From contig NC_092013.1 in the NCBI RefSeq assembly GCF_042242105.1, positions 1 to 64,000 on the forward strand: 64,000 nt of DNA. Reading direction: 5' to 3'. The position numbers and the translations under genes are program-made. Shown here one piece after another: positions 1-12,729 of the stretch (its first letter is position 1; every line of letters begins with the position of its first letter). This DNA is from Pempheris klunzingeri (taxonomy: Eukaryota; Chordata; Actinopteri; Acropomatiformes; Pempheridae). Below the pieces are notes generated by a model. That model worked only from the letters and a program-made list of their open reading frames with translations, was not told where the DNA came from and ran no database searches.

Positions 1-3000
1 TAACCCTAACCCTAACCCTAACCCTAACCCTAACCCTAACCCTAACCCTAACCCTAACCCTAACCCTAACCCTAACCCTAACCCTAACCCTAACCCTAAC
101 CCTAACCCTAACCACCCTACCAACCCTAACCCTAACCCTAACCCTAACCCTAACCCTACCCTAACCCTAACCCTAACCCTAACCCTAACCCTAACCCTAA
201 CCCTAACCCTAACCCTAACCCTAACCCTAACCCTAACCCTAACCCTAACCCTAACCCTAACCCTAACCCTAACCCTAACCCTAACCCTAACCCTAACCCT
301 AACCCTAACCCTAACCCTAACCCTAACCCTAACCCTAACCCTAACCCTAACCCTAACCCTAACCCTAACCCTAACCCTAACCCTAACCCTAACCCTAACC
401 CTAACCCTAACCCTAACCCTAACCCTAACCCTAACCCTAACCCTAACCCTAACCCTAACCCTAACCCTAACCCTAACCCTAACCCTAACCCTAACCCTAA
501 CCCTAACCCTAACCCTAACCCTAACCCTAACCCTAACCCTAACCCTAACCCTAACCCTAACCCTAACCCTAACCCTAACCCTAACCCTAACCCTAACCCT
601 AACCCTAACCCTAACCCTAACCCTAACCCTAACCCTAACCCTAACCCTAACCCTAACCCTAACCCTAACCCTAACCCTAACCCTAACCCTAACCCTAACC
701 CTAACCCTAACCCTAACCCTAACCCTAACCCTAACCCTAACCCTAACCCTAACCCTAACCCTAACCCTAACCCTAACCCTAACCCTAACCCTAACCCTAA
801 CCCTAACCCTAACCCTAACCCTAACCCTAACCCTAACCCTAACCCTAACCCTAACCCTAACCCTAACCCTAACCCTAACCCTAACCCTAACCCTAACCCT
901 AACCCTAACCCTAACCCTAACCCTAACCCTAACCCTAACCCTAACCCTAACCCTAACCCTAACCCTAACCCTAACCCTAACCCTAACCCTAACCCTAACC
1001 CTAACCCTAACCCTAACCCTAACCCTAACCCTAACCCTAACCCTAACCCTAACCCTAACCCTAACCCTAACCCTAACCCTAACCCTAACCCTAACCCTAA
1101 CCCTAACCCTAACCCTAACCCTAACCCTAACCCTAACCCTAACCCTAACCCTAACCCTAACCCTAACCCTAACCCTAACCCTAACCCTAACCCTAACCCT
1201 AACCCTAACCCTAACCCTAACCCTAACCCTAACCCTAACCCTAACCCTAACCCTAACCCTAACCCTAACCCTAACCCTAACCCTAACCCTAACCCTAACC
1301 CTAACCCTAACCCTAACCCTAACCCTAACCCTAACCCTAACCCTAACCCTAACCCTAACCCTAACCCTAACCCTAACCCTAACCCTAACCCTAACCCTAA
1401 CCCTAACCCTAACCCTAACCCTAACCCTAACCCTAACCCTAACCCTAACCCTAACCCTAACCCTAACCCTAACCCTAACCCTAACCCTAACCCTAACCCT
1501 AACCCTAACCCTAACCCTAACCCTAACCCTAACCCTAACCCTAACCCTAACCCTAACCCTAACCCTAACCCTAACCCTAACCCTAACCCTAACCCTAACC
1601 CTAACCCTAACCCTAACCCTAACCCTAACCCTAACCCTAACCCTAACCCTAACCCTAACCCTAACCCTAACCCTAACCCTAACCCTAACCCTAACCCTAA
1701 CCCTAACCCTAACCCTAACCCTAACCCTAACCCTAACCCTAACCCTAACCCTAACCCTAACCCTAACCCTAACCCTAACCCTAACCCTAACCCTAACCCT
1801 AACCCTAACCCTAACCCTAACCCTAACCCTAACCCTAACCCTAACCCTAACCCTAACCCTAACCCTAACCCTAACCCTAACCCTAACCCTAACCCTAACC
1901 CTAACCCTAACCCTAACCCTAACCCTAACCCTAACCCTAACCCTAACCCTAACCCTAACCCTAACCCTAACCCTAACCCTAACCCTAACCCTAACCCTAA
2001 CCCTAACCCTAACCCTAACCCTAACCCTAACCCTAACCCTAACCCTAACCCTAACCCTAACCCTAACCCTAACCCTAACCCTAACCCTAACCCTAACCCT
2101 AACCCTAACCCTAACCCTAACCCTAACCCTAACCCTAACCCTAACCCTAACCCTAACCCTAACCCTAACCCTAACCCTAACCCTAACCCTAACCCTAACC
2201 CTAACCCTAACCCTAACCCTAACCCTAACCCTAACCCTAACCCTAACCCTAACCCTAACCCTAACCCTAACCCTAACCCTAACCCTAACCCTAACCCTAA
2301 CCCTAACCCTAACCCTAACCCTAACCCTAACCCTAACCCTAACCCTAACCCTAACCCTAACCCTAACCCTAACCCTAACCCTAACCCTAACCCTAACCCT
2401 AACCCTAACCCTAACCCTAACCCTAACCCTAACCCTAACCCTAACCCTAACCCTAACCCTAACCCTAACCCTAACCCTAACCCTAACCCTAACCCTAACC
2501 CTAACCCTAACCCTAACCCTAACCCTAACCCTAACCCTAACCCTAACCCTAACCCTAACCCTAACCCTAACCCTAACCCTAACCCTAACCCTAACCCTAA
2601 CCCTAACCCTAACCCTAACCCTAACCCTAACCCTAACCCTAACCCTAACCCTAACCCTAACCCTAACCCTAACCCTAACCCTAACCCTAACCCTAACCCT
2701 AACCCTAACCCTAACCCTAACCCTAACCCTAACCCTAACCCTAACCCTAACCCTAACCCTAACCCTAACCCTAACCCTAACCCTAACCCTAACCCTAACC
2801 CTAACCCTAACCCTAACCCTAACCCTAACCCTAACCCTAACCCTAACCCTAACCCTAACCCTAACCCTAACCCTAACCCTAACCCTAACCCTAACCCTAA
2901 CCCTAACCCTAACCCTAACCCTAACCCTAACCCTAACCCTAACCCTAACCCTAACCCTAACCCTAACCCTAACCCTAACCCTAACCCTAACCCTAACCCT

Positions 3001-4210
3001 AACCCTAACCCTAACCCTAACCCTAACCCTAACCCTAACCCTAACCCTAACCCTAACCCTAACCCTAACCCTAACCCTAACCCTAACCCTAACCCTAACC
3101 CTAACCCTAACCCTAACCCTAACCCTAACCCTAACCCTAACCCTAACCCTAACCCTAACCCTAACCCTAACCCTAACCCTAACCCTAACCCTAACCCTAA
3201 CCCTAACCCTAACCCTAACCCTAACCCTAACCCTAACCCTAACCCTAACCCTAACCCTAACCCTAACCCTAACCCTAACCCTAACCCTAACCCTAACCCT
3301 AACCCTAACCCTAACCCTAACCCTAACCCTAACCCTAACCCTAACCCTAACCCTAACCCTAACCCTAACCCTAACCCTAACCCTAACCCTAACCCTAACC
3401 CTAACCCTAACCCTAACCCTAACCCTAACCCTAACCCTAACCCTAACCCTAACCCTAACCCTAACCCTAACCCTAACCCTAACCCTAACCCTAACCCTAA
3501 CCCTAACCCTAACCCTAACCCTAACCCTAACCCTAACCCTAACCCTAACCCTAACCCTAACCCTAACCCTAACCCTAACCCTAACCCTAACCCTAACCCT
3601 AACCCTAACCCTAACCCTAACCCTAACCCTAACCCTAACCCTAACCCTAACCCTAACCCTAACCCTAACCCTAACCCTAACCCTAACCCTAACCCTAACC
3701 CTAACCCTAACCCTAACCCTAACCCTAACCCTAACCCTAACCCTAACCCTAACCCTAACCCTAACCCTAACCCTAACCCTAACCCTAACCCTAACCCTAA
3801 CCCTAACCCTAACCCTAACCCTAACCCTAACCCTAACCCTAACCCTAACCCTAACCCTAACCCTAACCCTAACCCTAACCTAACCCTAACCCTAACCCTA
3901 ACCCTAACCCTAACCCTAACCCTAACCCTAACCCTAACCCTAACCCTAACCCTAACCCTAACCCTAACCCTAACCCTAACCCTAACCCTAACCCTAACCC
4001 TAACCCTAACCCTAACCCTAACCCTAACCCTAACCCTAACCCTAACCCTAACCCTAACCCTAACCCTAACCCTAACCCTAACCCTAACCCTAACCCTAAC
4101 CCTAACCCTAACCCTAACCCTAACCCTAACCCTAACCCTAACCCTAACCCTAACCCTAACCCTAACCCTAACCCTAACCCTAACCCTAACCCTAACCCTA
4201 ACCCTAACCC
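1..4210 (+). repeat. Terminal telomeric tract (CCCTAA)n
   Basis: This is an essentially uninterrupted array of the vertebrate telomere hexamer, C-rich strand on top, the orientation expected at the left end of a chromosome. Imperfections are few: a short scrambled patch near 112-126, a lost AA near 155-160, and a lost C near 3880. The tract holds about 700 hexamers and ends where the first subtelomeric unit starts. It has no coding potential. Its position at base 1 suggests the window begins at or near the physical chromosome end, although assembly trimming cannot be excluded. Confidence 0.97.
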
Positions 4211-4577
4211 TAGGTCTAAGCTCTCCCTCTACAAAACCCTTACCTTAACCACTCTCCTTTAGTGCAGCCCTAATCCTAGCAAAAAACACCCTAAAATAAC
4301 CCTACAATCCACTCCAAAACACCCCCCAGACAACCCTCCAATCAACTCCAAAACACCCTACAAAACACCCCCCAATCCACTCCAAATGGCCTCAAATGCA
4401 CCCCTAGGCACTTCCTGGAAACACCTAGGGACAAAAAACACTTGGGCACATTTTCACTCACTATAGTCAATGCAACTTTTCCTCATAACTCGCCCTAGGA
4501 ATGTCCCACCAACACCATTCAACCACCCCTAGGCTCCCCCTAAGCCAAGCTACCACACCCTAGGATTTCAGCTCCAC

Positions 4578-4596
4578 AGCGCCAACTACTGGACGG
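4578..4596 (-). promoter_or_regulatory. CTCF-like core motif in subtelomeric unit
   Basis: Read on the minus strand the sequence is GTCCAGTAGTTGGCGCTG. It fits the CTCF core CCASYAGRKGGCRS with one mismatch. The same 16-base core is kept in every complete A, A' and B unit, even where the neighbouring bases change in A'. The assignment rests on motif matching only. Confidence 0.45.
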
Positions 4597-4897
4597 CCAC
4601 TTTTCCAAAAAACACTCTCCAGGACACCCTCCAATCAACTCCAAATGGCCTGAAACGCGCTCCTAAACACTTTCTGGGGGAACTTTTTTCAAAAAAAACA
4701 CTTTGAAAAATTTCACCTCACTCAACTCTATGGGGAATTTTCAAACGCCTATAACTTTAAAACCACACCTCCTAGCGCTTTGCAAACCACTTCCGCCTGC
4801 CATAATTCGGCCCTTCTGAACACGCCAGGCTTGGTCCCGTCTCTCTACGACCTTCCCTTCCGGAGATACAGCCAAAACAAAAAAAAATTTCGCAGTT

Positions 4898-4930
4898 ACG
4901 CCCACTTCCCGACGTCACAGCCACTCAGGG
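4898..4930 (-). promoter_or_regulatory. CRE/ETS-like cluster, possible telomere-facing promoter
   Basis: The minus strand reads GTGACGTCGGGAAGTGGGCG, combining a TGACGTC CRE-like box, a GGAAGT ETS core and a GTGGGCG box. All complete units keep it. Transcription leftward from here would enter the telomere and produce UUAGGG-repeat RNA. Promoter activity is an inference. Confidence 0.3.
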
Positions 4931-5067
4931 GACCCACCAGTCGATTCTCCAGCATATCATCCGGGGGGGTAGAGCCCAACCCCAGAACTCTAGGACCCTC
5001 GGATCCGGACTTATCGGCTCTTGAAGATTATCATCCGGGTGGATGATATCAGTTTTCATCCTATAAC

Positions 5068-5128
5068 CTAACCCTAACCCTAACCCTAACCCTAACCCTA
5101 ACCCTAACCCTAACCCTAACCCTAACCC
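5068..5128 (+). repeat. Interstitial telomeric repeats
   Basis: About ten perfect CCCTAA hexamers join type A copy 1 to segment C. Confidence 0.95.
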
Positions 5129-5935
5129 TTTTCCTAACCTTAACCCCGCCCCCTTCCCCTCTCCCTAACCTTAACCTTGCTTCCTCTTCTCCCCTCCTCA
5201 CTCATATCTCGCCTGCTTTCCCATCTCCCCCACCTGTACCAGGACCTGTTCCCCCACCACCCCACCACCCTTTTTTTTATCTCATATCCTCCTTCCTCCC
5301 TCTTTCCACTTGAACCCCCCTCCAAGCCCTTCCCCTAACCTTAACCCTTCCTTCCCCAAAACCTAATTCCTCCCACCCCTCTGTTCCTCTAACCACCAGG
5401 ACCAATTCTTCACCTCCCTCTATCCTCCTTCCTTCCCATCTCCCACCACACTGACACAAACACACACACTCATACACTTCAACAACTCCCAAACAGGGGG
5501 AAGGTCAGCCGGTCTAACACCCTCCATCGAGAACTCCAAAATCACTGGTCCTATGACCTTTGACCCGGAAAACGGGGACCTTTGCTCCCGAGGAGGGAGG
5601 GGGAGACCAGAGTGAATTTGGATTCACAGACTTGAGACCGCCACTCCAAGGGGGCCTTAATGATCTTGGATTTGAAGGGCCACCACTGGACGGGCGGCCC
5701 CAACTCTAAGCCCACATTTATTTCATTACCAAAATTATTTTGGCATTAATAATTTTTGTTAAAAGTTGTCTCGGTGGGCCATTCTCCCTCTTCCTCCTAC
5801 CGTGCTCTGCCTGGGGATTGATCCCGGGTCCCTGGTGTGGATGACCGTCACCTCCACCACTACACCATCCAGCAGATCAGTAGGCCCGTGCACCTTATCC
5901 TATTTGGACTCCCTAAACCCCAACCCCAACCCAAA
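5129..5935. repeat. Subtelomeric segment C, copy 1
   Basis: This is an ~0.8 kb segment unrelated to A and B. It begins with a C/T-rich stretch holding decayed CCTTAACC motifs (5129-5480). A mixed stretch follows, with an AT-rich patch at 5710-5765 and a tRNA-like block at 5808-5878. It ends in CCAACCCC-type sequence that grades into telomere repeats. The open frames in the C/T-rich part are low-complexity and not convincing genes. An apparently identical copy lies exactly 5603 bp to the right. Confidence 0.85.
5808..5878 (-). mobile_element. tRNA-like SINE head fragment in segment C
   Basis: The minus strand carries TGGTGTAGTGG, resembling a Pol III A box, followed about 40 bases later by GGGATCAATCCC, resembling a B box. 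This spacing and order are typical of tRNA-derived SINE heads. The B box has diverged from GGTTCGANTCC, so it is a relic rather than a tRNA gene. Confidence 0.5.
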
Positions 5936-6113
5936 CCTAACCCTAACCCTAACCCTAACCCTAACCCTAACCCTAACCCTAACCCTAACCCTCTAACCCT
6001 CTAACCCTCTAACCCTCTAACCCTAACCCTAACCCTAAGCCTGAGTCTAACCCTAACCCTAAGCCTGAGTCTAACCCTAAGCCTGAGTCTAACCCTAAGC
6101 CTGAGTCTAACCC
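5936..6113 (+). repeat. Interstitial telomeric array with variant repeats
   Basis: Perfect CCCTAA repeats give way to four CTAACCCT octamers and then to repeats of the 18-mer AAGCCTGAGTCTAACCCT. The same ordered series precedes every type B unit in the window, so it travels with B. Confidence 0.93.
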
Positions 6114-6981
6114 TAGGTCTAAGCTCTCCCTCTACAAAACCCTTACCTTAACCACACTCCTTGAGTGCAGCCCTAACCCTAGCAAAAAACACCCCCAAAT
6201 AATCCTCCAATCCACTCCAAAACACCCCCCAGACAACCCTCCAATCAACTCCAAAACACCCTACAAAACACACCCCAGATAACCCTCCAATCCACTCCAA
6301 ATGGCCTCAAATGCACCCCTAGGCACTTCCTGGAAACACCTAGGGACAAAAAACACTTGGGCAAATTTTCACTCACTATAGTCAATGCAACTTTTCGACA
6401 TAACTCGCCCTAGGAATGTCCCACCAACACCATTCAACCACCCCTAGGCTCCCCTTAAACCAACCTACCCCACCCTAGGATTCCAGCTCCACAGCGCCAA
6501 CTACTGGACGGCCACTTTTCCAAAAAACACTCTCCAGGACACCCTCCAATCAACTCCAAATGGCCTGAAACGCGCTCCTAAACACTTTCTGGGGGAACTT
6601 TTTGCAAAAAAACACTTTGAAAAATTTCACCTCACTCAACTCTATGGGGAATTTTCAAACGCCTATAACTTTAAAACCACACCTCCTAGCGCTTTGCAAA
6701 CCACTTCCGCCTGCCATAATTCGGCCCTTCTGAACACGCCAGGCTTGGTCCCGTCTCTCTACGACCTTCCCTTCCGGAGATACAACAAAAACAAACTTTT
6801 TTTCGCTACTTACGCCCACTTCCCGACGTCACAGCCACTAGGGGGACCCACCAAACGAAAGACAGCCTATGGAAATGGGGGGGTACCACCCACTTTCAGC
6901 TCTCTACCTCCAACGGTTCGGGAGTTATCACCCAAAAACAGGACCATCAAATTTGATGATCGTGGTTATTACCCCCCTTAC
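6114..6981. repeat. Subtelomeric unit type B, copy 1 (868 bp)
   Basis: The left two thirds are close to type A, with scattered substitutions such as GACATAACTCGCC for CTCATAACTCGCC. The last ~200 bp differ entirely: CCACTAGGGGGACC, a G7 run, then CATCAAATTTGATG, a perfect 14-base palindrome, and TTACCCCCCTTAC at the edge. The terminal TACCCCCC is complementary to the upstream GGGGGGTA. A non-ATG open frame runs through the unit into the telomere repeats as threonine-leucine repeats, which argues against coding function. Confidence 0.93.
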
Positions 6982-7126
6982 CTAACCCTAACCCTAACCC
7001 TAACCCTAACCCTCTAACCCTCTAACCCTCTAACCCTAACCCTAACCCTAAGCCTGAGTCTAACCCTAACCCTAAGCCTGAGTCTAACCCTAAGCCTGAG
7101 TCTAACCCTAAGCCTGAGTCTAACCC
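6982..7126 (+). repeat. Interstitial telomeric array with variant repeats
   Basis: Five CCCTAA hexamers are followed by CTAACCCT octamers and the 18-mer series seen before the previous B unit. Confidence 0.92.
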
Positions 7127-7994
7127 TAGGTCTAAGCTCTCCCTCTACAAAACCCTTACCTTAACCACACTCCTTGAGTGCAGCCCTAACCCTAGCAAAA
7201 AACACCCCCAAATAATCCTCCAATCCACTCCAAAACACCCCCCAGACAACCCTCCAATCAACTCCAAAACACCCTACAAAACACACCCCAGATAACCCTC
7301 CAATCCACTCCAAATGGCCTCAAATGCACCCCTAGGCACTTCCTGGAAACACCTAGGGACAAAAAACACTTGGGCAAATTTTCACTCACTATAGTCAATG
7401 CAACTTTTCGACATAACTCGCCCTAGGAATGTCCCACCAACACCATTCAACCACCCCTAGGCTCCCCTTAAACCAACCTACCCCACCCTAGGATTCCAGC
7501 TCCACAGCGCCAACTACTGGACGGCCACTTTTCCAAAAAACACTCTCCAGGACACCCTCCAATCAACTCCAAATGGCCTGAAACGCGCTCCTAAACACTT
7601 TCTGGGGGAACTTTTTGCAAAAAAACACTTTGAAAAATTTCACCTCACTCAACTCTATGGGGAATTTTCAAACGCCTATAACTTTAAAACCACACCTCCT
7701 AGCGCTTTGCAAACCACTTCCGCCTGCCATAATTCGGCCCTTCTGAACACGCCAGGCTTGGTCCCGTCTCTCTACGACCTTCCCTTCCGGAGATACAACA
7801 AAAACAAACTTTTTTTCGCTACTTACGCCCACTTCCCGACGTCACAGCCACTAGGGGGACCCACCAAACGAAAGACAGCCTATGGAAATGGGGGGGTACC
7901 ACCCACTTTCAGCTCTCTACCTCCAACGGTTCGGGAGTTATCACCCAAAAACAGGACCATCAAATTTGATGATCGTGGTTATTACCCCCCTTAC
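7127..7994. repeat. Subtelomeric unit type B, copy 2
   Basis: This is a full-length 868 bp copy, apparently identical to copy 1. It lies in direct tandem with copy 1 at a spacing of 1013 bp. Confidence 0.93.
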
Positions 7995-8745
7995 CTAACC
8001 CTAACCCTAACCCTAACCCTAACCCTAACCCTAACCCTAACCCTAACCCTAACCCTAACCCTAACCCTAACCCTAACCCTAACCCTAACCCTAACCCTAA
8101 CCCTAACCCTAACCCTAACCCTAACCCTAACCCTAACCCTAACCCTAACCCTAACCCTAACCCTAACCCTAACCCTCTAACCCTAACCCTCTAACCCTAA
8201 CCCTAACCCTAACCCTAACCCTAACCCTAACCCTAACCCTAACCCTAACCCTAACCCTAACCCTCTAACCCTAACCCTAACCCTAACCCTAACCCTAACC
8301 CTAACCCTAACCCTAACCCTAACCCTAACCCTAACCCTAACCCTAACCCTAACCCTAACCCTAACCCTAACCCTAACCCTAACCCTAACCCTAACCCTAA
8401 CCCTAACCCTAACCCTAACCCTAACCCTAACCCTAACCCTAACCCTAACCCTAACCCTAACCCTAACCCTAACCCTAACCCTAACCCTAACCCTAACCCT
8501 AACCCTAACCCTAACCCTAACCCTAACCCTAACCCTAACCCTAACCCTAACCCTAACCCTAACCCTAACCCTAACCCTAACCCTAACCCTAACCCTAACC
8601 CTAACCCTAACCCTAACCCTAACCCTAACCCTAACCCTAACCCTAACCCTAACCCTAACCCTAACCCTAACCCTAACCCTAACCCTAACCCTAACCCTAA
8701 CCCTAACCCTAACCCTAACCCTAACCCTAACCCTAACCCTAACCC
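7995..8745 (+). repeat. Long interstitial telomeric tract
   Basis: About 750 bp of nearly perfect CCCTAA repeats, with three CTAACCCT octamers around 8173-8190 and 8263. It is the longest interstitial tract in the window and a candidate scar of an end-fusion or telomere-healing event. Confidence 0.93.
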
Positions 8746-9602
8746 TAGGTCTAAGCTCTCCCTCTACAAAACCCTTACCTTAACCACTCTCCTTTAGTGC
8801 AGCCCTAATCCTAGCAAAAAACACCCTAAAATAACCCTACAATCCACTCCAAAACACCCCCCAGACAACCCTCCAATCAACTCCAAAACACCCTACAAAA
8901 CACCCCCCAATCCACTCCAAATGGCCTCAAATGCACCCCTAGGCACTTCCTGGAAACACCTAGGGACAAAAAACACTTGGGCACATTTTCACTCACTATA
9001 GTCAATGCAACTTTTCCTCATAACTCGCCCTAGGAATGTCCCACCAACACCATTCAACCACCCCTAGGCTCCCCCTAAGCCAAGCTACCACACCCTAGGA
9101 TTTCAGCTCCACAGCGCCAACTACTGGACGGCCACTTTTCCAAAAAACACTCTCCAGGACACCCTCCAATCAACTCCAAATGGCCTGAAACGCGCTCCTA
9201 AACACTTTCTGGGGGAACTTTTTTCAAAAAAAACACTTTGAAAAATTTCACCTCACTCAACTCTATGGGGAATTTTCAAACGCCTATAACTTTAAAACCA
9301 CACCTCCTAGCGCTTTGCAAACCACTTCCGCCTGCCATAATTCGGCCCTTCTGAACACGCCAGGCTTGGTCCCGTCTCTCTACGACCTTCCCTTCCGGAG
9401 ATACAGCCAAAACAAAAAAAAATTTCGCAGTTACGCCCACTTCCCGACGTCACAGCCACTCAGGGGACCCACCAGTCGATTCTCCAGCATATCATCCGGG
9501 GGGGTAGAGCCCAACCCCAGAACTCTAGGACCCTCGGATCCGGACTTATCGGCTCTTGAAGATTATCATCCGGGTGGATGATATCAGTTTTCATCCTATA
9601 AC
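8746..9602. repeat. Subtelomeric unit type A, copy 2
   Basis: Full-length 857 bp copy with the same boundaries and same internal motifs as copy 1. Here both flanks are pure CCCTAA with no variant repeats. Confidence 0.93.
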
Positions 9603-9813
9603 CTAACCCTAACCCTAACCCTAACCCTAACCCTAACCCTAACCCTAACCCTAACCCTAACCCTAACCCTAACCCTAACCCTAACCCTAACCCTAACCCT
9701 AACCCTAACCCTAACCCTAACCCTAACCCTAACCCTAACCCTAACCCTAACCCTAACCCTAACCCTAACCCTAACCCTAACCCTAACCCTAACCCTAACC
9801 CTAACCCTAACCC
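9603..9813 (+). repeat. Interstitial telomeric tract
   Basis: About 210 bp of perfect CCCTAA repeats between two type A units. Confidence 0.95.
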
Positions 9814-10670
9814 TAGGTCTAAGCTCTCCCTCTACAAAACCCTTACCTTAACCACTCTCCTTTAGTGCAGCCCTAATCCTAGCAAAAAACACCCTAAAAT
9901 AACCCTACAATCCACTCCAAAACACCCCCCAGACAACCCTCCAATCAACTCCAAAACACCCTACAAAACACCCCCCAATCCACTCCAAATGGCCTCAAAT
10001 GCACCCCTAGGCACTTCCTGGAAACACCTAGGGACAAAAAACACTTGGGCACATTTTCACTCACTATAGTCAATGCAACTTTTCCTCATAACTCGCCCTA
10101 GGAATGTCCCACCAACACCATTCAACCACCCCTAGGCTCCCCCTAAGCCAAGCTACCACACCCTAGGATTTCAGCTCCACAGCGCCAACTACTGGACGGC
10201 CACTTTTCCAAAAAACACTCTCCAGGACACCCTCCAATCAACTCCAAATGGCCTGAAACGCGCTCCTAAACACTTTCTGGGGGAACTTTTTTCAAAAAAA
10301 ACACTTTGAAAAATTTCACCTCACTCAACTCTATGGGGAATTTTCAAACGCCTATAACTTTAAAACCACACCTCCTAGCGCTTTGCAAACCACTTCCGCC
10401 TGCCATAATTCGGCCCTTCTGAACACGCCAGGCTTGGTCCCGTCTCTCTACGACCTTCCCTTCCGGAGATACAGCCAAAACAAAAAAAAATTTCGCAGTT
10501 ACGCCCACTTCCCGACGTCACAGCCACTCAGGGGACCCACCAGTCGATTCTCCAGCATATCATCCGGGGGGGTAGAGCCCAACCCCAGAACTCTAGGACC
10601 CTCGGATCCGGACTTATCGGCTCTTGAAGATTATCATCCGGGTGGATGATATCAGTTTTCATCCTATAAC
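9814..10670. repeat. Subtelomeric unit type A, copy 3
   Basis: Full-length copy. It is the left member of the second large block: from here to about 13.64 kb the sequence follows 4.21-8.04 kb at a constant offset of 5603 bp. Confidence 0.93.
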
Positions 10671-10731
10671 CTAACCCTAACCCTAACCCTAACCCTAACC
10701 CTAACCCTAACCCTAACCCTAACCCTAACCC
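10671..10731 (+). repeat. Interstitial telomeric repeats
   Basis: About ten hexamers, the same number as in the left block. Confidence 0.93.
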
Positions 10732-11538
10732 TTTTCCTAACCTTAACCCCGCCCCCTTCCCCTCTCCCTAACCTTAACCTTGCTTCCTCTTCTCCCCTCC
10801 TCACTCATATCTCGCCTGCTTTCCCATCTCCCCCACCTGTACCAGGACCTGTTCCCCCACCACCCCACCACCCTTTTTTTTATCTCATATCCTCCTTCCT
10901 CCCTCTTTCCACTTGAACCCCCCTCCAAGCCCTTCCCCTAACCTTAACCCTTCCTTCCCCAAAACCTAATTCCTCCCACCCCTCTGTTCCTCTAACCACC
11001 AGGACCAATTCTTCACCTCCCTCTATCCTCCTTCCTTCCCATCTCCCACCACACTGACACAAACACACACACTCATACACTTCAACAACTCCCAAACAGG
11101 GGGAAGGTCAGCCGGTCTAACACCCTCCATCGAGAACTCCAAAATCACTGGTCCTATGACCTTTGACCCGGAAAACGGGGACCTTTGCTCCCGAGGAGGG
11201 AGGGGGAGACCAGAGTGAATTTGGATTCACAGACTTGAGACCGCCACTCCAAGGGGGCCTTAATGATCTTGGATTTGAAGGGCCACCACTGGACGGGCGG
11301 CCCCAACTCTAAGCCCACATTTATTTCATTACCAAAATTATTTTGGCATTAATAATTTTTGTTAAAAGTTGTCTCGGTGGGCCATTCTCCCTCTTCCTCC
11401 TACCGTGCTCTGCCTGGGGATTGATCCCGGGTCCCTGGTGTGGATGACCGTCACCTCCACCACTACACCATCCAGCAGATCAGTAGGCCCGTGCACCTTA
11501 TCCTATTTGGACTCCCTAAACCCCAACCCCAACCCAAA
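10732..11538. repeat. Subtelomeric segment C, copy 2
   Basis: Copy of 5129-5935 with no difference noticed by eye, including the poly-T run, the AT-rich patch and the tRNA-like block (here 11411-11481, minus strand). Confidence 0.85.
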
Positions 11539-11716
11539 CCTAACCCTAACCCTAACCCTAACCCTAACCCTAACCCTAACCCTAACCCTAACCCTCTAAC
11601 CCTCTAACCCTCTAACCCTCTAACCCTAACCCTAACCCTAAGCCTGAGTCTAACCCTAACCCTAAGCCTGAGTCTAACCCTAAGCCTGAGTCTAACCCTA
11701 AGCCTGAGTCTAACCC
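11539..11716 (+). repeat. Interstitial telomeric array with variant repeats
   Basis: Duplicate of the octamer and 18-mer array at 5936-6113, with the same order and copy numbers. Confidence 0.92.
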
Positions 11717-12584
11717 TAGGTCTAAGCTCTCCCTCTACAAAACCCTTACCTTAACCACACTCCTTGAGTGCAGCCCTAACCCTAGCAAAAAACACCCCCA
11801 AATAATCCTCCAATCCACTCCAAAACACCCCCCAGACAACCCTCCAATCAACTCCAAAACACCCTACAAAACACACCCCAGATAACCCTCCAATCCACTC
11901 CAAATGGCCTCAAATGCACCCCTAGGCACTTCCTGGAAACACCTAGGGACAAAAAACACTTGGGCAAATTTTCACTCACTATAGTCAATGCAACTTTTCG
12001 ACATAACTCGCCCTAGGAATGTCCCACCAACACCATTCAACCACCCCTAGGCTCCCCTTAAACCAACCTACCCCACCCTAGGATTCCAGCTCCACAGCGC
12101 CAACTACTGGACGGCCACTTTTCCAAAAAACACTCTCCAGGACACCCTCCAATCAACTCCAAATGGCCTGAAACGCGCTCCTAAACACTTTCTGGGGGAA
12201 CTTTTTGCAAAAAAACACTTTGAAAAATTTCACCTCACTCAACTCTATGGGGAATTTTCAAACGCCTATAACTTTAAAACCACACCTCCTAGCGCTTTGC
12301 AAACCACTTCCGCCTGCCATAATTCGGCCCTTCTGAACACGCCAGGCTTGGTCCCGTCTCTCTACGACCTTCCCTTCCGGAGATACAACAAAAACAAACT
12401 TTTTTTCGCTACTTACGCCCACTTCCCGACGTCACAGCCACTAGGGGGACCCACCAAACGAAAGACAGCCTATGGAAATGGGGGGGTACCACCCACTTTC
12501 AGCTCTCTACCTCCAACGGTTCGGGAGTTATCACCCAAAAACAGGACCATCAAATTTGATGATCGTGGTTATTACCCCCCTTAC
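11717..12584. repeat. Subtelomeric unit type B, copy 3
   Basis: Full-length 868 bp type B unit, the counterpart of copy 1 in the duplicated block. Confidence 0.93.
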
Positions 12585-12729
12585 CTAACCCTAACCCTAA
12601 CCCTAACCCTAACCCTCTAACCCTCTAACCCTCTAACCCTAACCCTAACCCTAAGCCTGAGTCTAACCCTAACCCTAAGCCTGAGTCTAACCCTAAGCCT
12701 GAGTCTAACCCTAAGCCTGAGTCTAACCC
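12585..12729 (+). repeat. Interstitial telomeric array with variant repeats
   Basis: Same array as 6982-7126. Confidence 0.92.

Larger units (their letters stand above)
4211..5067. repeat. Subtelomeric unit type A, copy 1 (857 bp)
   Basis: This unit starts at TAGGTCTAAGCTCTCCC and ends at TTTTCATCCTATAAC, flanked on both sides by CCCTAA repeats. Recognisable pieces in order are: a CCACTCCAAA-type imperfect repeat near 4270-4390; a CTCF-like core on the minus strand at 4578-4596; a conserved block near 4780-4870; a CRE/ETS-like cluster at 4898-4930; a G7 run near 4963; and an inverted repeat ATCATCC/GGATGAT at about 5031-5047. A non-ATG open frame of 88 codons crosses the unit, but it recurs with different 3' ends in other unit types and matches no family I know, so I treat the unit as noncoding. 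Confidence 0.93.

Noticed and set aside
1..4210. CRISPR-like or satellite array at the window start
   Set aside because: Unit is the vertebrate telomere hexamer with no spacers, in the orientation expected at a chromosome end.
5140..5492. Minus-strand Gly/Arg/Glu-rich frames in segment C (and copy at 10743-11095)
   Set aside because: Low-complexity translation of a C/T-rich stretch with decayed CCTTAACC motifs, with overlapping frames and no conserved domain.
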